Shown here in pieces: positions 6,115-13,007 of a stretch of 14,856 nucleotides of DNA; position 1 is the first letter of the stretch, and every line of letters starts with the position of its first letter. The position numbers were made by a program, and so were the translations under genes. The DNA is from JAJNBA01 sp963842295 (GTDB lineage Bacteria; Actinomycetota; UBA4738; HRBIN12): contig CAWJFY010000012.1 of the NCBI GenBank assembly GCA_963842295.1, positions 1 to 14,856 on the forward strand, given 5' to 3'. The notes below the pieces were generated by a model that was not told the DNA's origin, searched no databases, and saw only the letters and a program-made list of their open reading frames with translations.

Positions 6115-6906
6115 TCATGCCGCATCGCGTGCGTATCTGCCGACCCCGCCGGGCGTGCATACGCGCTCAAGGCCGACCGCGACGAGGTAGAACGCCAGCC
6201 CGAGCAGACAGGCGCCGAGGACGTACCCCCAGGCCGCGGCGTTGTTCGAGATCGCGATGTTGCTCGTGATCCGGCTGCCGAGGCCGTTCTGGGATCCGCC
6301 GAAGTACTCGGAGACGAACGCGGTGATCACCGAGGCCGGCGCGGCGATCTTCAACGCGGTGAACAGGTATGGAACGGCGTTCGGGACCCGCACCTTGCGC
6401 AGGATCGCCGCCTCGGACGCCGCGTACGAGCGCATGAGCTCGAGCTGGGTCGTCTGCACGTCGCGGAGTCCGCGAGCGACGTTGACGAGCACGATGAAGT
6501 ACACGACGAGTGTGACCATCAATCGCCGAGGCACCTCGCTCGTCACCGAGAACATGTTGTTGAACACCGAGACCAGGACGAAGATCGGCACCGCGTTCAG
6601 GGCGATCGCCAGCGGCGTCACGAGGTCGTTCAGCAGCCGGAAGCGCGCAAGCAGGAAGCTCATCGCGATGCCGAGGGCTGCACCGACGAGGAGCCCGATC
6701 AACGCGTTTAGGCCGGACACTCGCGTCGCCTCCCAGATCAGGGTCGCGTTGGCCCGGAACTCCGCCCAGATCGCCGACGGGGCGGGGAGGAAGTACGGCT
6801 GGAAGTCGAACACGTTCACGGCCGCCTCCCACAACACGAGGAACGCGATCCCGAACACGACCGGTGGCCACACGGTCGCGACCATCGACCTGGAGAGCGT
6901 CCTCAA
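6115..6906 (-). CDS. ABC transporter permease (NitT/TauT type), second subunit
   Basis: Inner-membrane permease of 263 aa with about six hydrophobic segments and the BPD_transp_1 coupling loop: ELMRSYAASEAAILRKVRVP followed by NAVPYLFTALK (about residues 157-187). It would pair with the other permease in the operon to make a heterodimeric channel. The start is taken as TTG 6906, because its codon overlaps the ATPase stop (TTGA), the same coupling seen between the other genes here. ATG 6885 is a plausible alternative, seven residues shorter, and is the more usual codon. It ends 56 bases before the binding-protein gene. Confidence 0.86.
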   Translation of the reverse strand: MRTLSRSMVATVWPPVVFGIAFLVLWEAAVNVFDFQPYFLPAPSAIWAEFRANATLIWEATRVSGLNALIGLLVGAALGIAMSFLLARFRLLNDLVTPLAIALNAVPIFVLVSVFNNMFSVTSEVPRRLMVTLVVYFIVLVNVARGLRDVQTTQLELMRSYAASEAAILRKVRVPNAVPYLFTALKIAAPASVITAFVSEYFGGSQNGLGSRITSNIAISNNAAAWGYVLGACLLGLAFYLVAVGLERVCTPGGVGRYARDAA

Positions 6907-7721
6907 CGGTCCTCGACCCCCAGTGCCGGTTCGACCTCCAGCATCGGGTCGGGCGCGTCCATGCCGCGCAGCGCCTCCCGCACCTCCGTGATCTTCCGGA
7001 AGAACGCCTCCGCCTCTCGCGTGTCGACGTCACGCCGGTCGCCGAGGTGCACATCGATCACCTCGGTGATACGTCCCGGACGGCGCGACATCACGACGAC
7101 CCGCGTGGACAGGTACACCGCCTCGGGGATCGAGTGGGTGACGAACACGACCGTCGTCGAGGTCTCCGAGCAGATCCGGAGCAGCTCGGCCTGCATGTGC
7201 TCGCGTGTCATCTCGTCGAGCGCGCCGAAGGGCTCGTCCATCAGCAGGAGCGGCGGGTGTGCCGCCAGCGCTCGTCCGATCGCGACGCGCTGCTGCATGC
7301 CGCCCGAGAGCTGCCACGGGAAGTGCTCGGCGAAGTCTCCGAGCTTCACGAGGTCGAGCATCTCCAGGGCGCGCTCGCGCCTCCTCGCCTTGTCCCAACC
7401 CTTGAGCTCCAGTGGGAGCTCGACGTTCTTGGCGACCGAACGCCAGTCGAACAGGCCCGCCTGCTGAAACGCCATCCCGTAGTCCTGGTCCAGACGAGCC
7501 TGGCGGGCCGGCTTGCCGTTGACGAGCACCTCGCCAACCGTGGGTTCGGTCAGGTTGGCGATCAGGCGCAGCTGCGTCGACTTCCCGCAGCCGGATGGAC
7601 CGATGAGCGAGACGAACTCGCCCGGTGCGATCCTCAGGTCGATGTCGACGAGCGCCTCGACGGCGTTCGGTCGGCCCGAGTTGAAGACCTTCGACAGGTT
7701 GCGGACCTCGACGGCGTTCAC
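6903..7721 (-). CDS. ABC transporter ATP-binding subunit (NitT/TauT type)
   Basis: Cytoplasmic ATPase of 272 aa that powers the importer. Walker A GPSGCGKST at 41-49, Q loop around Q86 (AFQQAGLFDWRSV), signature LSGGMQQR at 138-145, Walker B LLLMDEPFGALDE at 158-170 and switch His196 (VTHS) are all present, so it should be active. The FDWRSVAKNV segment and DEPFGALDEMTRE are typical of the SsuB/TauB/ThiZ group. GTG 7721 overlaps the stop of the preceding permease (GTGA), and the frame upstream of it is only an antisense-like extension within that permease gene. Placing the ATPase between two different permeases suggests a transporter with heterodimeric membrane parts. Confidence 0.93.
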   Translation of the reverse strand: MNAVEVRNLSKVFNSGRPNAVEALVDIDLRIAPGEFVSLIGPSGCGKSTQLRLIANLTEPTVGEVLVNGKPARQARLDQDYGMAFQQAGLFDWRSVAKNVELPLELKGWDKARRRERALEMLDLVKLGDFAEHFPWQLSGGMQQRVAIGRALAAHPPLLLMDEPFGALDEMTREHMQAELLRICSETSTTVVFVTHSIPEAVYLSTRVVVMSRRPGRITEVIDVHLGDRRDVDTREAEAFFRKITEVREALRGMDAPDPMLEVEPALGVEDR

Positions 7722-8608
7722 TCGGCCGCCTCTCGGGGCCGGTTGCGCATGAGCCGAAGGTCGGTCGCGGCGACGATGCCGACCATCAGCAGGCCGAGGG
7801 CCGCGGCCCCGAAAACCGCCGTGTAGACCTTCGCCGGGTCGCTCGTCGTCTGGCGGGCGTACTCGATGATCAACCGTCCGATCCCACCCGCGAGCCCGGT
7901 CGAGATCTCGGCCACCACGACGCCGATCACCGACGCGGTCGCCCCGAGCTTCAGGGCCGGGATCATGTAAGGGACCGCAGCGGGGAAGCGCAGCTTGAAC
8001 AGCGTCTGGCGCCACGAAGCAGCGTACGAGTCCATCAGCTCCAACGACGCGTGCGGCACCGACGTCAGCCCCTTCAGGGTCCCGACAGCGATCGGGAAGA
8101 ACGCGAGGAACGCGCCGATTACGGCCGCCGACAGCCACCGGGGCCACTCGAACCCGCCCATCGACAGCTTGCCCCCCCAGCTGACGACCAGGGGTGCGAG
8201 CGCGATGAGGGGGACGGTCTGCGAGATCACGAGGTAGGGCAGCAGTCCTCGCTCGACGACCTTGAACCGCGCCATGAGAACGGCGAGCCCGAGCCCGACC
8301 AACGCGCCCATCGCGAACCCCGCGAGGGCGAGCCGGAAGCTGAGCCAGGCTCCGGACAGGACCGCGAACAGGATCGGGACGTCGGACCCTCGCCGCTCGG
8401 GCTCGGCGTACCGCGAGAGCATCTCCCACACGTGCGGCATCGCCTGGTCGTTGGCCCTCGGCAGGATCGACCAGCCGAGCACCTCGCCCCCGTCCTGGGG
8501 GCCGACGAGCTTGTACAGCTCCCACAGAGCCGCGACGAGCACGAGCGCCAGCACGAACAGCCACGCGCGCCGTATTCGGGCGTGCAGGTCCCCGGGCGTC
8601 GTTCCCAT
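7718..8608 (-). CDS. ABC transporter permease (NitT/TauT type), first subunit
   Basis: Inner-membrane permease of 296 aa. A first membrane segment (about 15-35) is followed by an unusually long extracytoplasmic stretch (about 36-80) before the remaining helices. The coupling loop reads ELMDSYAASWRQTLFKLRFP then AAVPYMIPALK, similar to the loop of the second permease though the two proteins otherwise differ. Start chosen at ATG 8608, which shares a base with the stop of the upstream remnant (TGATG); GTG 8611 is one codon longer. First intact gene of the importer operon. The substrate is unknown; the nitrilase and monooxygenase fragments upstream suggest a nitrogen heterocycle or amide. Confidence 0.89.
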   Translation of the reverse strand: MGTTPGDLHARIRRAWLFVLALVLVAALWELYKLVGPQDGGEVLGWSILPRANDQAMPHVWEMLSRYAEPERRGSDVPILFAVLSGAWLSFRLALAGFAMGALVGLGLAVLMARFKVVERGLLPYLVISQTVPLIALAPLVVSWGGKLSMGGFEWPRWLSAAVIGAFLAFFPIAVGTLKGLTSVPHASLELMDSYAASWRQTLFKLRFPAAVPYMIPALKLGATASVIGVVVAEISTGLAGGIGRLIIEYARQTTSDPAKVYTAVFGAAALGLLMVGIVAATDLRLMRNRPREAAE

Positions 8609-8822
8609 CACGTCTTCGCGAGCACCGTGTCAGCGAGGGCCGGGATGACCCTCTCGCCGTACGCCTGGAGGGTCTCGTCCTTGGCGTCGAGCTGCAGATA
8701 GACGGCGGTCACGGACCTCGCGGATCTTCCCGAGATCGAGGTCGCGCACGATGAGCTCGGGCTTGTACGCGTCGCCCACTTCGCCGACGAACTGCCCCTC
8801 CGGGTCGACGGGGGCTTGGTCA
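8608..8822 (-). pseudogene. Chimeric remnant: nitrilase C-terminus joined to luciferase-like monooxygenase C-terminus
   Basis: ATG 8822 has a good AAGGAG six bases upstream, but its frame gives a Ser/Arg-rich sequence without family character. A different frame of the same stretch reads VDPEGQFVGEVGDAYKPELI then VRDLDLGKIREVRD. This is the C-terminal pattern of carbon-nitrogen hydrolases (DP.G, a GE..D.ELLV segment, DLDL..IREVR). After another frame change the last 32 codons read VYLQLDAKDETLQAYGERVI then PALAD, which resembles the end of a luciferase-like flavin monooxygenase. So a hydrolase and a monooxygenase gene seem to have been collapsed by deletion and then frameshifted. A one-base change in the C-run near 8809 would put the hydrolase part in frame with the ATG. 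The end overlaps the permease start (TGATG), so translation through it could still couple to the operon. Confidence 0.6.
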
Positions 8823-8853
8823 TCGTCGCTCCTTCCGTCCTGATCGCTGTCCC

Positions 8854-8929
8854 TGGTGCCCCCGGCAGGAATCGAACCTGCGACACACGGTTTAGGAAAC
8901 CGTTGCTCTATCCACTGAGCTACGAGGGC
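8854..8929 (-). tRNA. tRNA-Arg (anticodon CCU)
   Basis: Complete 76-base cloverleaf with encoded CCA. Acceptor GCCCTCG pairs with CGGGGGC, discriminator A, D stem GCTC/GAGC, anticodon stem ACGGT/ACCGT around loop TTCCTAA (anticodon CCT, reads AGG), five-base variable loop, and T arm GCAGG-TTCGATT-CCTGC. Two partial copies of its 3' half lie downstream at 4662-4711 and 30-74, so it has served as an integration site and was restored each time. The importer operon begins 31 bases past its 3' end. Confidence 0.96.
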
Positions 8930-8938
8930 CGAGGGCGG

Positions 8939-8944
8939 AGGTTA
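8939..8944 (-). promoter_or_regulatory. -10 box of the tRNA-Arg gene
   Basis: TAACCT read on the minus strand, nine bases before the mature tRNA 5' end. It fits an actinobacterial -10 with a start two or three bases before the tRNA. A -35 is not obvious. Confidence 0.42.
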
Positions 8945-8970
8945 CGAAAAGGTGGTCGAGATCCCCCTGG

Positions 8971-8987
8971 CCAGGGTCGAACCCTGG
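8971..8987. repeat. T-arm-like palindrome, possible tRNA relic or hairpin
   Basis: CCAGGGT-CGA-ACCCTGG is a perfect 7+3+7 inverted repeat 42 bases upstream of the tRNA. On the minus strand it contains GGGTTCGACCC, like a T arm that has lost two loop bases. No D arm or anticodon arm is found beside it. It could equally be a hairpin ending transcription from the right. The interval 8930-9214 holds otherwise only two promoter candidates. Confidence 0.3.
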
Positions 8988-9144
8988 TCGTGAGTGAGTC
9001 TAGTGGCGAGTGAGTGGGCGATACCGAACAGGATCGAGGCCAGCGCTCTCGGAGTCCTCAAGTGCGCATACGCCGATCGGGCCGGGACCTGGGATCGGCC
9101 CCGTCGGGTCGTGGACTCTCTATCGCCGACCGTCGCGTCCGGGC

Positions 9145-9150
9145 TACGAT
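9145..9150 (+). promoter_or_regulatory. -10 box before the Asp-box protein gene
   Basis: TACGAT in the context GGGCTACGATTCG matches the -10 form seen before Ku. It would give a leader of about 57 bases before GTG 9215 and argues against the much longer reading from 9014. Confidence 0.4.
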
Positions 9151-9214
9151 TCGTCTCCAGGATGCTGATTCCACCACTCCGGCTCGTGCGAGGCGATCGC
9201 TGAAACCTCGGATC

Positions 9215-10645
9215 GTGTCCGTCGTCTCCGGCCTCGCGATCTTCGTGATCGCAAGCGCAGTCATGCTGGCGGTGACGGCGCCGAGCCCGCTGGGCCGAGC
9301 GGGCCACGCCAGAGGGCTCGCCGAGGAAGAGCTCGAGCAGCAACTCGCGACGCAGTTAAGGCTCGAGGCGCTCCGAGAGGCGCGGGCCGAGGGCACGTTC
9401 GGACAACGGGAGCGGATCGTTCGCACCCCCGCGCGCGGGTGGGTGGGCCAGCAGGTGATGAACCCAGGTACCGACGACTGGGAGCCGGCGATCGCGGCCG
9501 GTCCGCACGATCCCTGGGTCTACATGCTCGTGACGCGCTACGGGTCGAGGCCCTGCCTTGGATGCGCGTCCCCGTTCATCGCTCTGAAGCGGTCTCGGAA
9601 CGGGGGGACGACCTGGGGCGGCGGCAAGGCGTTGTGTGCGTGCAAGGGCCGGGGACAGTTCGATCCGATCGTCGAGGTCGTGCCGGACACTGGAGACGTC
9701 TACGCCCTGTACATGAGGTGGTTCAGCGTCGTCTTCACGAGGTCGCGCGATCATGGACGGACCTGGAGCCGGCCGGTGCCGACCTTCGGAAACGTTGCGT
9801 GGGGTGACAAGCCGGTGCTCGCCACGAGCGATGACGGGAGACACGTCTACGCGTCGTTCAACGGACCCACCAACGGCGATCCCTGGATCGTCCAGTCACA
9901 TGACTTCGGTGCCACATGGACGCAGACGAGGGTCGTCGCGTCCGGTCGGTACTTCTTCGCGTTCGATGCCGATGTGAGCTCCGACGGGACGGTGGTGTTC
10001 TCGCAGTCGAGCATCGACTATTCCGGGCCGGGAGGTGCGCCGGTGGGCGAGGTGGTCCATCACGCCTTCGTCTCGAACGACCGCGGTGTCTCGTGGACGA
10101 ACGTGATCGTGGACCGGGTGGCCGTCGGTGAGGCGTGCGTGGCCAACGGGTGTAGCTCCGATTTCTACATCGGCCATTCTGCAGTCGCGGCGGATGACCG
10201 CGGTGACCTCGTCTTCCTCTACGACGGGGCGACGCGAGATCTCGGGCCGCAGCGGATCTTCGCCCGTCGATCGACCGATGGAGGGCTCACGTGGACCCCT
10301 CGGCAGCGGCTCTCGAAGTGGAGCGAGCACGCGACGAGCCCTGCGGTGGAGTCGACCGGGAGAGGGGACGTGCGAGCGTGGTACGCGGAGACCGTGCGCG
10401 GGAGCCACGACGCCTGGAACATCTGGTACCGGTCGTCGTCGAACGGCGGCCGCTCGTGGACCGAGCCGGTGAGGCTCTCGGATGCGAGCACGGGGGCCGG
10501 ATACAAGTCGGCGGTCGGATTCCGAGAGATCTACGGTGACTACGGGGAGATCGCGATCACGAACGCCGGCCGAACGATCGCGGTCTGGGGCGAAGGCTTC
10601 AGCTGGACGGGTCCGGGCGGAGCCTGGTTCAACCGCGAGTCGTAG
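9215..10645 (+). CDS. Secreted or membrane-anchored Asp-box (BNR) beta-propeller protein, sialidase-like fold
   Basis: Protein of 476 aa from GTG 9215. A hydrophobic N-terminus (2-21) serves as signal or anchor. It is followed by a short Glu/Leu-rich helical stretch (about 34-57) that may form a coiled coil. Six Asp boxes (S.D/N.G.TW) occur at about 127-134 (SRNGGTTW), 177-184 (SRDHGRTW), 228-235 (SHDFGATW), 287-294 (SNDRGVSW), 353-360 (STDGGLTW) and 408-415 (SSNGGRSW), as in six-bladed propellers of the sialidase superfamily. I do not see the catalytic Arg triad clearly enough to call an enzyme. Cys pairs at 114/117 and 141/143 may form disulfides. The frame is open to GTG 9014, but that extension is Arg-rich and unlike coding sequence, and a -10 lies at 9145. 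No ribosome binding site is obvious at 9215, so the start is uncertain. Confidence 0.8.
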   Translation: MSVVSGLAIFVIASAVMLAVTAPSPLGRAGHARGLAEEELEQQLATQLRLEALREARAEGTFGQRERIVRTPARGWVGQQVMNPGTDDWEPAIAAGPHDPWVYMLVTRYGSRPCLGCASPFIALKRSRNGGTTWGGGKALCACKGRGQFDPIVEVVPDTGDVYALYMRWFSVVFTRSRDHGRTWSRPVPTFGNVAWGDKPVLATSDDGRHVYASFNGPTNGDPWIVQSHDFGATWTQTRVVASGRYFFAFDADVSSDGTVVFSQSSIDYSGPGGAPVGEVVHHAFVSNDRGVSWTNVIVDRVAVGEACVANGCSSDFYIGHSAVAADDRGDLVFLYDGATRDLGPQRIFARRSTDGGLTWTPRQRLSKWSEHATSPAVESTGRGDVRAWYAETVRGSHDAWNIWYRSSSNGGRSWTEPVRLSDASTGAGYKSAVGFREIYGDYGEIAITNAGRTIAVWGEGFSWTGPGGAWFNRES

Positions 10646-10649
10646 GGCG

Positions 10650-10823
10650 TTAGGCCTTCGGGCTCTTGAACAGATGCCCGCAGTTGGTGCACTTCATGTT
10701 CACGCGGGCGACGGGACCGGCGTGCGTGAACGGCTGTGTCCGCAGCGATCCGCAGACCGGGCACGGTGGGCGCGGTGGGGTGCGTCGAGAGTCTCCCGAC
10801 CGAGCGTCGGAGCGTTCGGTCAT
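10650..10823 (-). CDS. Small zinc-ribbon protein
   Basis: Small protein of 57 aa with two CxxC knuckles, C21-P-V-C24 and C45-T-N-C48-G, spaced as in a zinc ribbon. A polar Arg/Ser/Pro N-terminus precedes the ribbon and SPKA ends the protein. ATG 10823 is the likely start; the frame stays open to a TTG at 10913, but that part is low-complexity. No good ribosome binding site is seen at either. Such ribbons bind nucleic acid or protein; no specific role can be given. It converges with the Asp-box gene, four bases from its end. The 187 bases upstream (10824-11010) show no other gene. Confidence 0.66.
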   Translation of the reverse strand: MTERSDARSGDSRRTPPRPPCPVCGSLRTQPFTHAGPVARVNMKCTNCGHLFKSPKA

Positions 10824-11010
10824 CGGCGCCGATGCGGCCTCGACCGGTTGCCGGTACGGGGCGAGGTCCGAAGGCCGGGAGCCGGGAGCCACGGCGGAAA
10901 CGCGCGAAACCAACCTGAACAGGTCTTCAACTCCACGAGTGTAGTCAGGAGGTCAGGGGGATCCGCCGATCCTCGCGCCAGACGGTCCTCGAGAGCGACG
11001 GAATGGTCCG

Positions 11011-11655
11011 CTAGCAGCCGAGGATGCCGGGCCAGAGGTGGTGCACCTCGCGCCTGCAGACCGGGATCCTCGTCCACACGTCGGAGGCAAGATCGGTCGC
11101 ACGCTCCCCCTGGAACGCGCACGTGTCGTCGACGGTCTTAAGGCGCAGGGAAGCTCCATCGAGCTGCCATGAATAGGTCCCGCGGACACGAGAGCAATTG
11201 GGGTCGTTGAACAAGGTGAGCCTGTTCCCCTCCACGGTGTAATGCCCCGTCGCGTGGAAGCCGGACATCTGGTGGTCCACGAAATACGCTCCATCGAAGA
11301 AGATCAGGGTGAGGACGCCCGGGTCGCGTGCGTAGGGGAGACACCGCCGACAAGGGAACGGGAGCGCGTTGCTCGCCCCTCCCAGGTCCTCGAGCGTGAG
11401 GATCAGCATGTAGGTTCCGTCGATCTCGGTCGAGACTTGTGCGGGTGCCGGATCCGTGTAGGGATAGGGCCTCAGGGTTGCCGGCAGGTCGTCGAGCGTC
11501 TCGGCCACCAAGGTCGTCTCACCCGCCCGGGGTTCGGATGAGGGGGAGACCTCAGGAGAAGCGGGCGGCGGGCCGACGCCCGTGAGGAGGACGATCGCCG
11601 CGACGAGTAACGATGCACCGGCTATCGCGTACGGCGCGATCCTCCTAATCGACAT
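11011..11655 (-). CDS. Membrane-anchored secreted protein of unknown function, lipocalin-like strand pattern
   Basis: Protein of 214 aa. Residues 8-28 form a signal or anchor (APYAIAGASLLVAAIVLLTG), then a Pro/Ser/Glu-rich linker to about 50. The C-terminal 140 residues show strand-turn repeats of the type GTYMLIL, GHYTVEGNRLTLFND, GTYSWQLDGASLRLKTVDDT and a closing VWTR. This resembles small extracytoplasmic beta-barrel proteins in which a Cys in NCS and another in DTC are conserved. Seven or so Cys, including CRRC near residue 100, suggest disulfides. ATG 11655 has GGGGGAG close upstream and a TATCAT -10 at 11682-11687. I do not recognise a named family and give no function. Confidence 0.72.
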   Translation of the reverse strand: MSIRRIAPYAIAGASLLVAAIVLLTGVGPPPASPEVSPSSEPRAGETTLVAETLDDLPATLRPYPYTDPAPAQVSTEIDGTYMLILTLEDLGGASNALPFPCRRCLPYARDPGVLTLIFFDGAYFVDHQMSGFHATGHYTVEGNRLTLFNDPNCSRVRGTYSWQLDGASLRLKTVDDTCAFQGERATDLASDVWTRIPVCRREVHHLWPGILGC

Positions 11656-11681
11656 GGCTCCCCCACGGTCACCTGTTGCCG

Positions 11682-11687
11682 ATGATA
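11682..11687 (-). promoter_or_regulatory. -10 box of the membrane-anchored protein gene
   Basis: TATCAT on the minus strand, 26 bases before the ATG, near-consensus. Expected start near 11674, leaving a short leader with GGGGGAG. Confidence 0.5.
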
Positions 11688-11747
11688 GGGGCTCGTTCGT
11701 GTTCGCTCGCCTCGACCGCGAAGATTCGCCCGATGGATCCGGGATCG

Positions 11748-12244
11748 CTAGACGAACAACGGCTCCAAAGAGTGACGCCGGACGAGTTCCTGCATGCGTT
11801 CGTCGGTCGGTCTCTCCCCAGAGGCTCCCTCGGCCGCTGCCAGCACGTGCGGCAAGAGCTTCACGTCACCGGCGGTGTTTAGGAAGATTCCCTCGCGGCC
11901 GAGGACCCATCGCACCGCGAGGTCGATGTCGGCCGGGTCCGTGAGGGGCTCGTACCACGTCGCTGCCGTCTGCGGACGACCGTCCCAGGGCGCGAGTGCG
12001 ATCGACTTGATCGTCTGCATGGCGACGCCGCGCTCCGCGCAGGTCGCCGTCAGGGCCTCGAACTCCGTCGCATAGCGTTCGTCCTGCATCTGGCGGAAGT
12101 TGAAGGGGAGCAACACCGAGTCGAAAGGGAACCGCGCGAGGGAGCGACGGTGCATGGCGGCGATCGAGAGTCCATGCCCGGTGACGCCGATGAACCGGAC
12201 GAGCCCCTCTTCGCGGGCTTCGATCGCCGCCTCGCCGAGCTGCG
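11748..12244 (-). pseudogene. Aldo/keto reductase, C-terminal half only (5'-truncated)
   Basis: About 165 codons read as the second half of an aldo/keto reductase. They begin at GEAAIEAREEGLVRFIGVTG and run through HRRSLARFPFDSVLLPFNF, CAERGVAMQTIKSIA, WYEPLTDPADIDLAVRWVLG and LNTAGDVKLLPHVL to the stop. The N-terminal half, with the catalytic Asp/Tyr/Lys/His, is absent. The open frame continues upstream, but there it is antisense to the HAD phosphatase gene and has no reductase character. The break at about 12244-12260 coincides with that gene's promoter, so the 5' half was lost in the rearrangement that brought the HAD gene in. Without a promoter, start or active site it is most likely dead, though the frame has stayed intact. 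Confidence 0.8.
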
Positions 12245-12253
12245 GCTGGCTCG

Positions 12254-12259
12254 TAGCAT
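12254..12259 (+). promoter_or_regulatory. -10 box of the HAD phosphatase gene
   Basis: TAGCAT eight bases before GTG 12268. This spacing puts the transcription start at or beside the start codon, so a leaderless mRNA is likely. The same TAGCAT precedes the aldo/keto reductase at 12978. Confidence 0.5.
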
Positions 12260-12267
12260 GACGCGCC

Positions 12268-12969
12268 GTGACCGAGAGCGACGTGCGACCGATCGAAGCG
12301 ATCGTCTTCGACATGGACGGCGTGCTGGTGGACTCCGAGCCGATCTGGCGCGAGGTCGAGCGGGAGGTGTTCGGTGGCGTTGGCATCGACGTCGCCGACG
12401 AGGACCTGCTCGAGACGATGGGTGTGCGGGTCGCGGACGTCGTGGAGCGCTGGCACCGTCGTCATCCCTGGGACGAACCCAGCCGCGCGAAGGTCGCGGA
12501 GACGATCGTCGAGCGCGTCGCCAGCGCGATCGAGCGAGATGGTGCGCTGAACGAGGGAGCTGAGAGGGCGATCGACTACGTCGAGGGGCTGGGACTCCAT
12601 TTGGCACTCGCGTCTTCGTCGCCGATGCGGCTGATCCGCGCGGTGCTTTCGCTCGGCGGGCTCGCCGACCGGTTCGAGGTCGTGCTCTCCGCGGAGGACG
12701 AGGAGCTCGGCAAGCCCGACCCCGCCGTCTATCGCTCCGCCGCTCGAGCACTGGGGGTGGCCTCGGAGCGCTGTCTCGCTGTGGAGGATTCCATCAACGG
12801 CGTCCGCGCGGCGAAGGATGCCGGGATGGTGTGCGTCGCCATCCCCGTCTCAGGCGTCACCGACGGCTTCGAGGGAGCGGATCTCGTGCTCGGGTCCATC
12901 GGTGAGTTCGACGAGCGCGTCTGGGAGGGCACCGGGACGGTCCCGGCGCCGGTTGCCGCGGACCGATGA
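12268..12969 (+). CDS. HAD-superfamily sugar-phosphate phosphatase (subfamily IA)
   Basis: Cytoplasmic phosphatase of 233 aa. Motif I is DMDGVLVDSEP with nucleophile D15 and acid/base D17. The helical cap spans about 24-92, motif II is ASSSP (S116), motif III the Lys of GKPDPAVY (K149), and motif IV VEDSINGVRAAKDAGM with E173/D174. The DSEPIW opening and cap size fit the hexitol/2-deoxyglucose-6-phosphate phosphatase group (HxpB/YniC-like) or beta-phosphoglucomutase relatives. As Asp and not the mutase pattern dominates I prefer phosphatase, but the substrate is a guess. GTG 12268 seems leaderless (no ribosome binding site, -10 at 12254). It lies head to head over the broken end of the aldo/keto reductase remnant. 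Confidence 0.88.
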   Translation: MTESDVRPIEAIVFDMDGVLVDSEPIWREVEREVFGGVGIDVADEDLLETMGVRVADVVERWHRRHPWDEPSRAKVAETIVERVASAIERDGALNEGAERAIDYVEGLGLHLALASSSPMRLIRAVLSLGGLADRFEVVLSAEDEELGKPDPAVYRSAARALGVASERCLAVEDSINGVRAAKDAGMVCVAIPVSGVTDGFEGADLVLGSIGEFDERVWEGTGTVPAPVAADR

Positions 12970-12977
12970 GCCCCAGC

Positions 12978-12983
12978 TAGCAT
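12978..12983 (+). promoter_or_regulatory. -10 box of the aldo/keto reductase gene
   Basis: TAGCAT, 24 bases before ATG 13008, leaves room for the GAGGGG ribosome binding site. It is identical to the -10 of the HAD gene. Confidence 0.45.
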
Positions 12984-13007
12984 CGGAGCCATGGGTCGAG
13001 GGGCGAC

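Noticed and set aside
4709..6190. Long open frame of 493 codons on the plus strand
   Set aside because: It is antisense to the NMT1/THI5-like binding protein, has no family character, and arises from GC-rich codon use.
30..8929. The three tRNA fragments as a CRISPR or satellite array
   Set aside because: Only three copies, 4 kb apart, each matching a tRNA 3' half; no short regular spacers are present.
9014..9214. N-terminal extension of the Asp-box protein from GTG 9014
   Set aside because: The 67 added residues are Arg-rich and lack domain character, a good -10 lies inside at 9145, and the signal segment starts at 9215.
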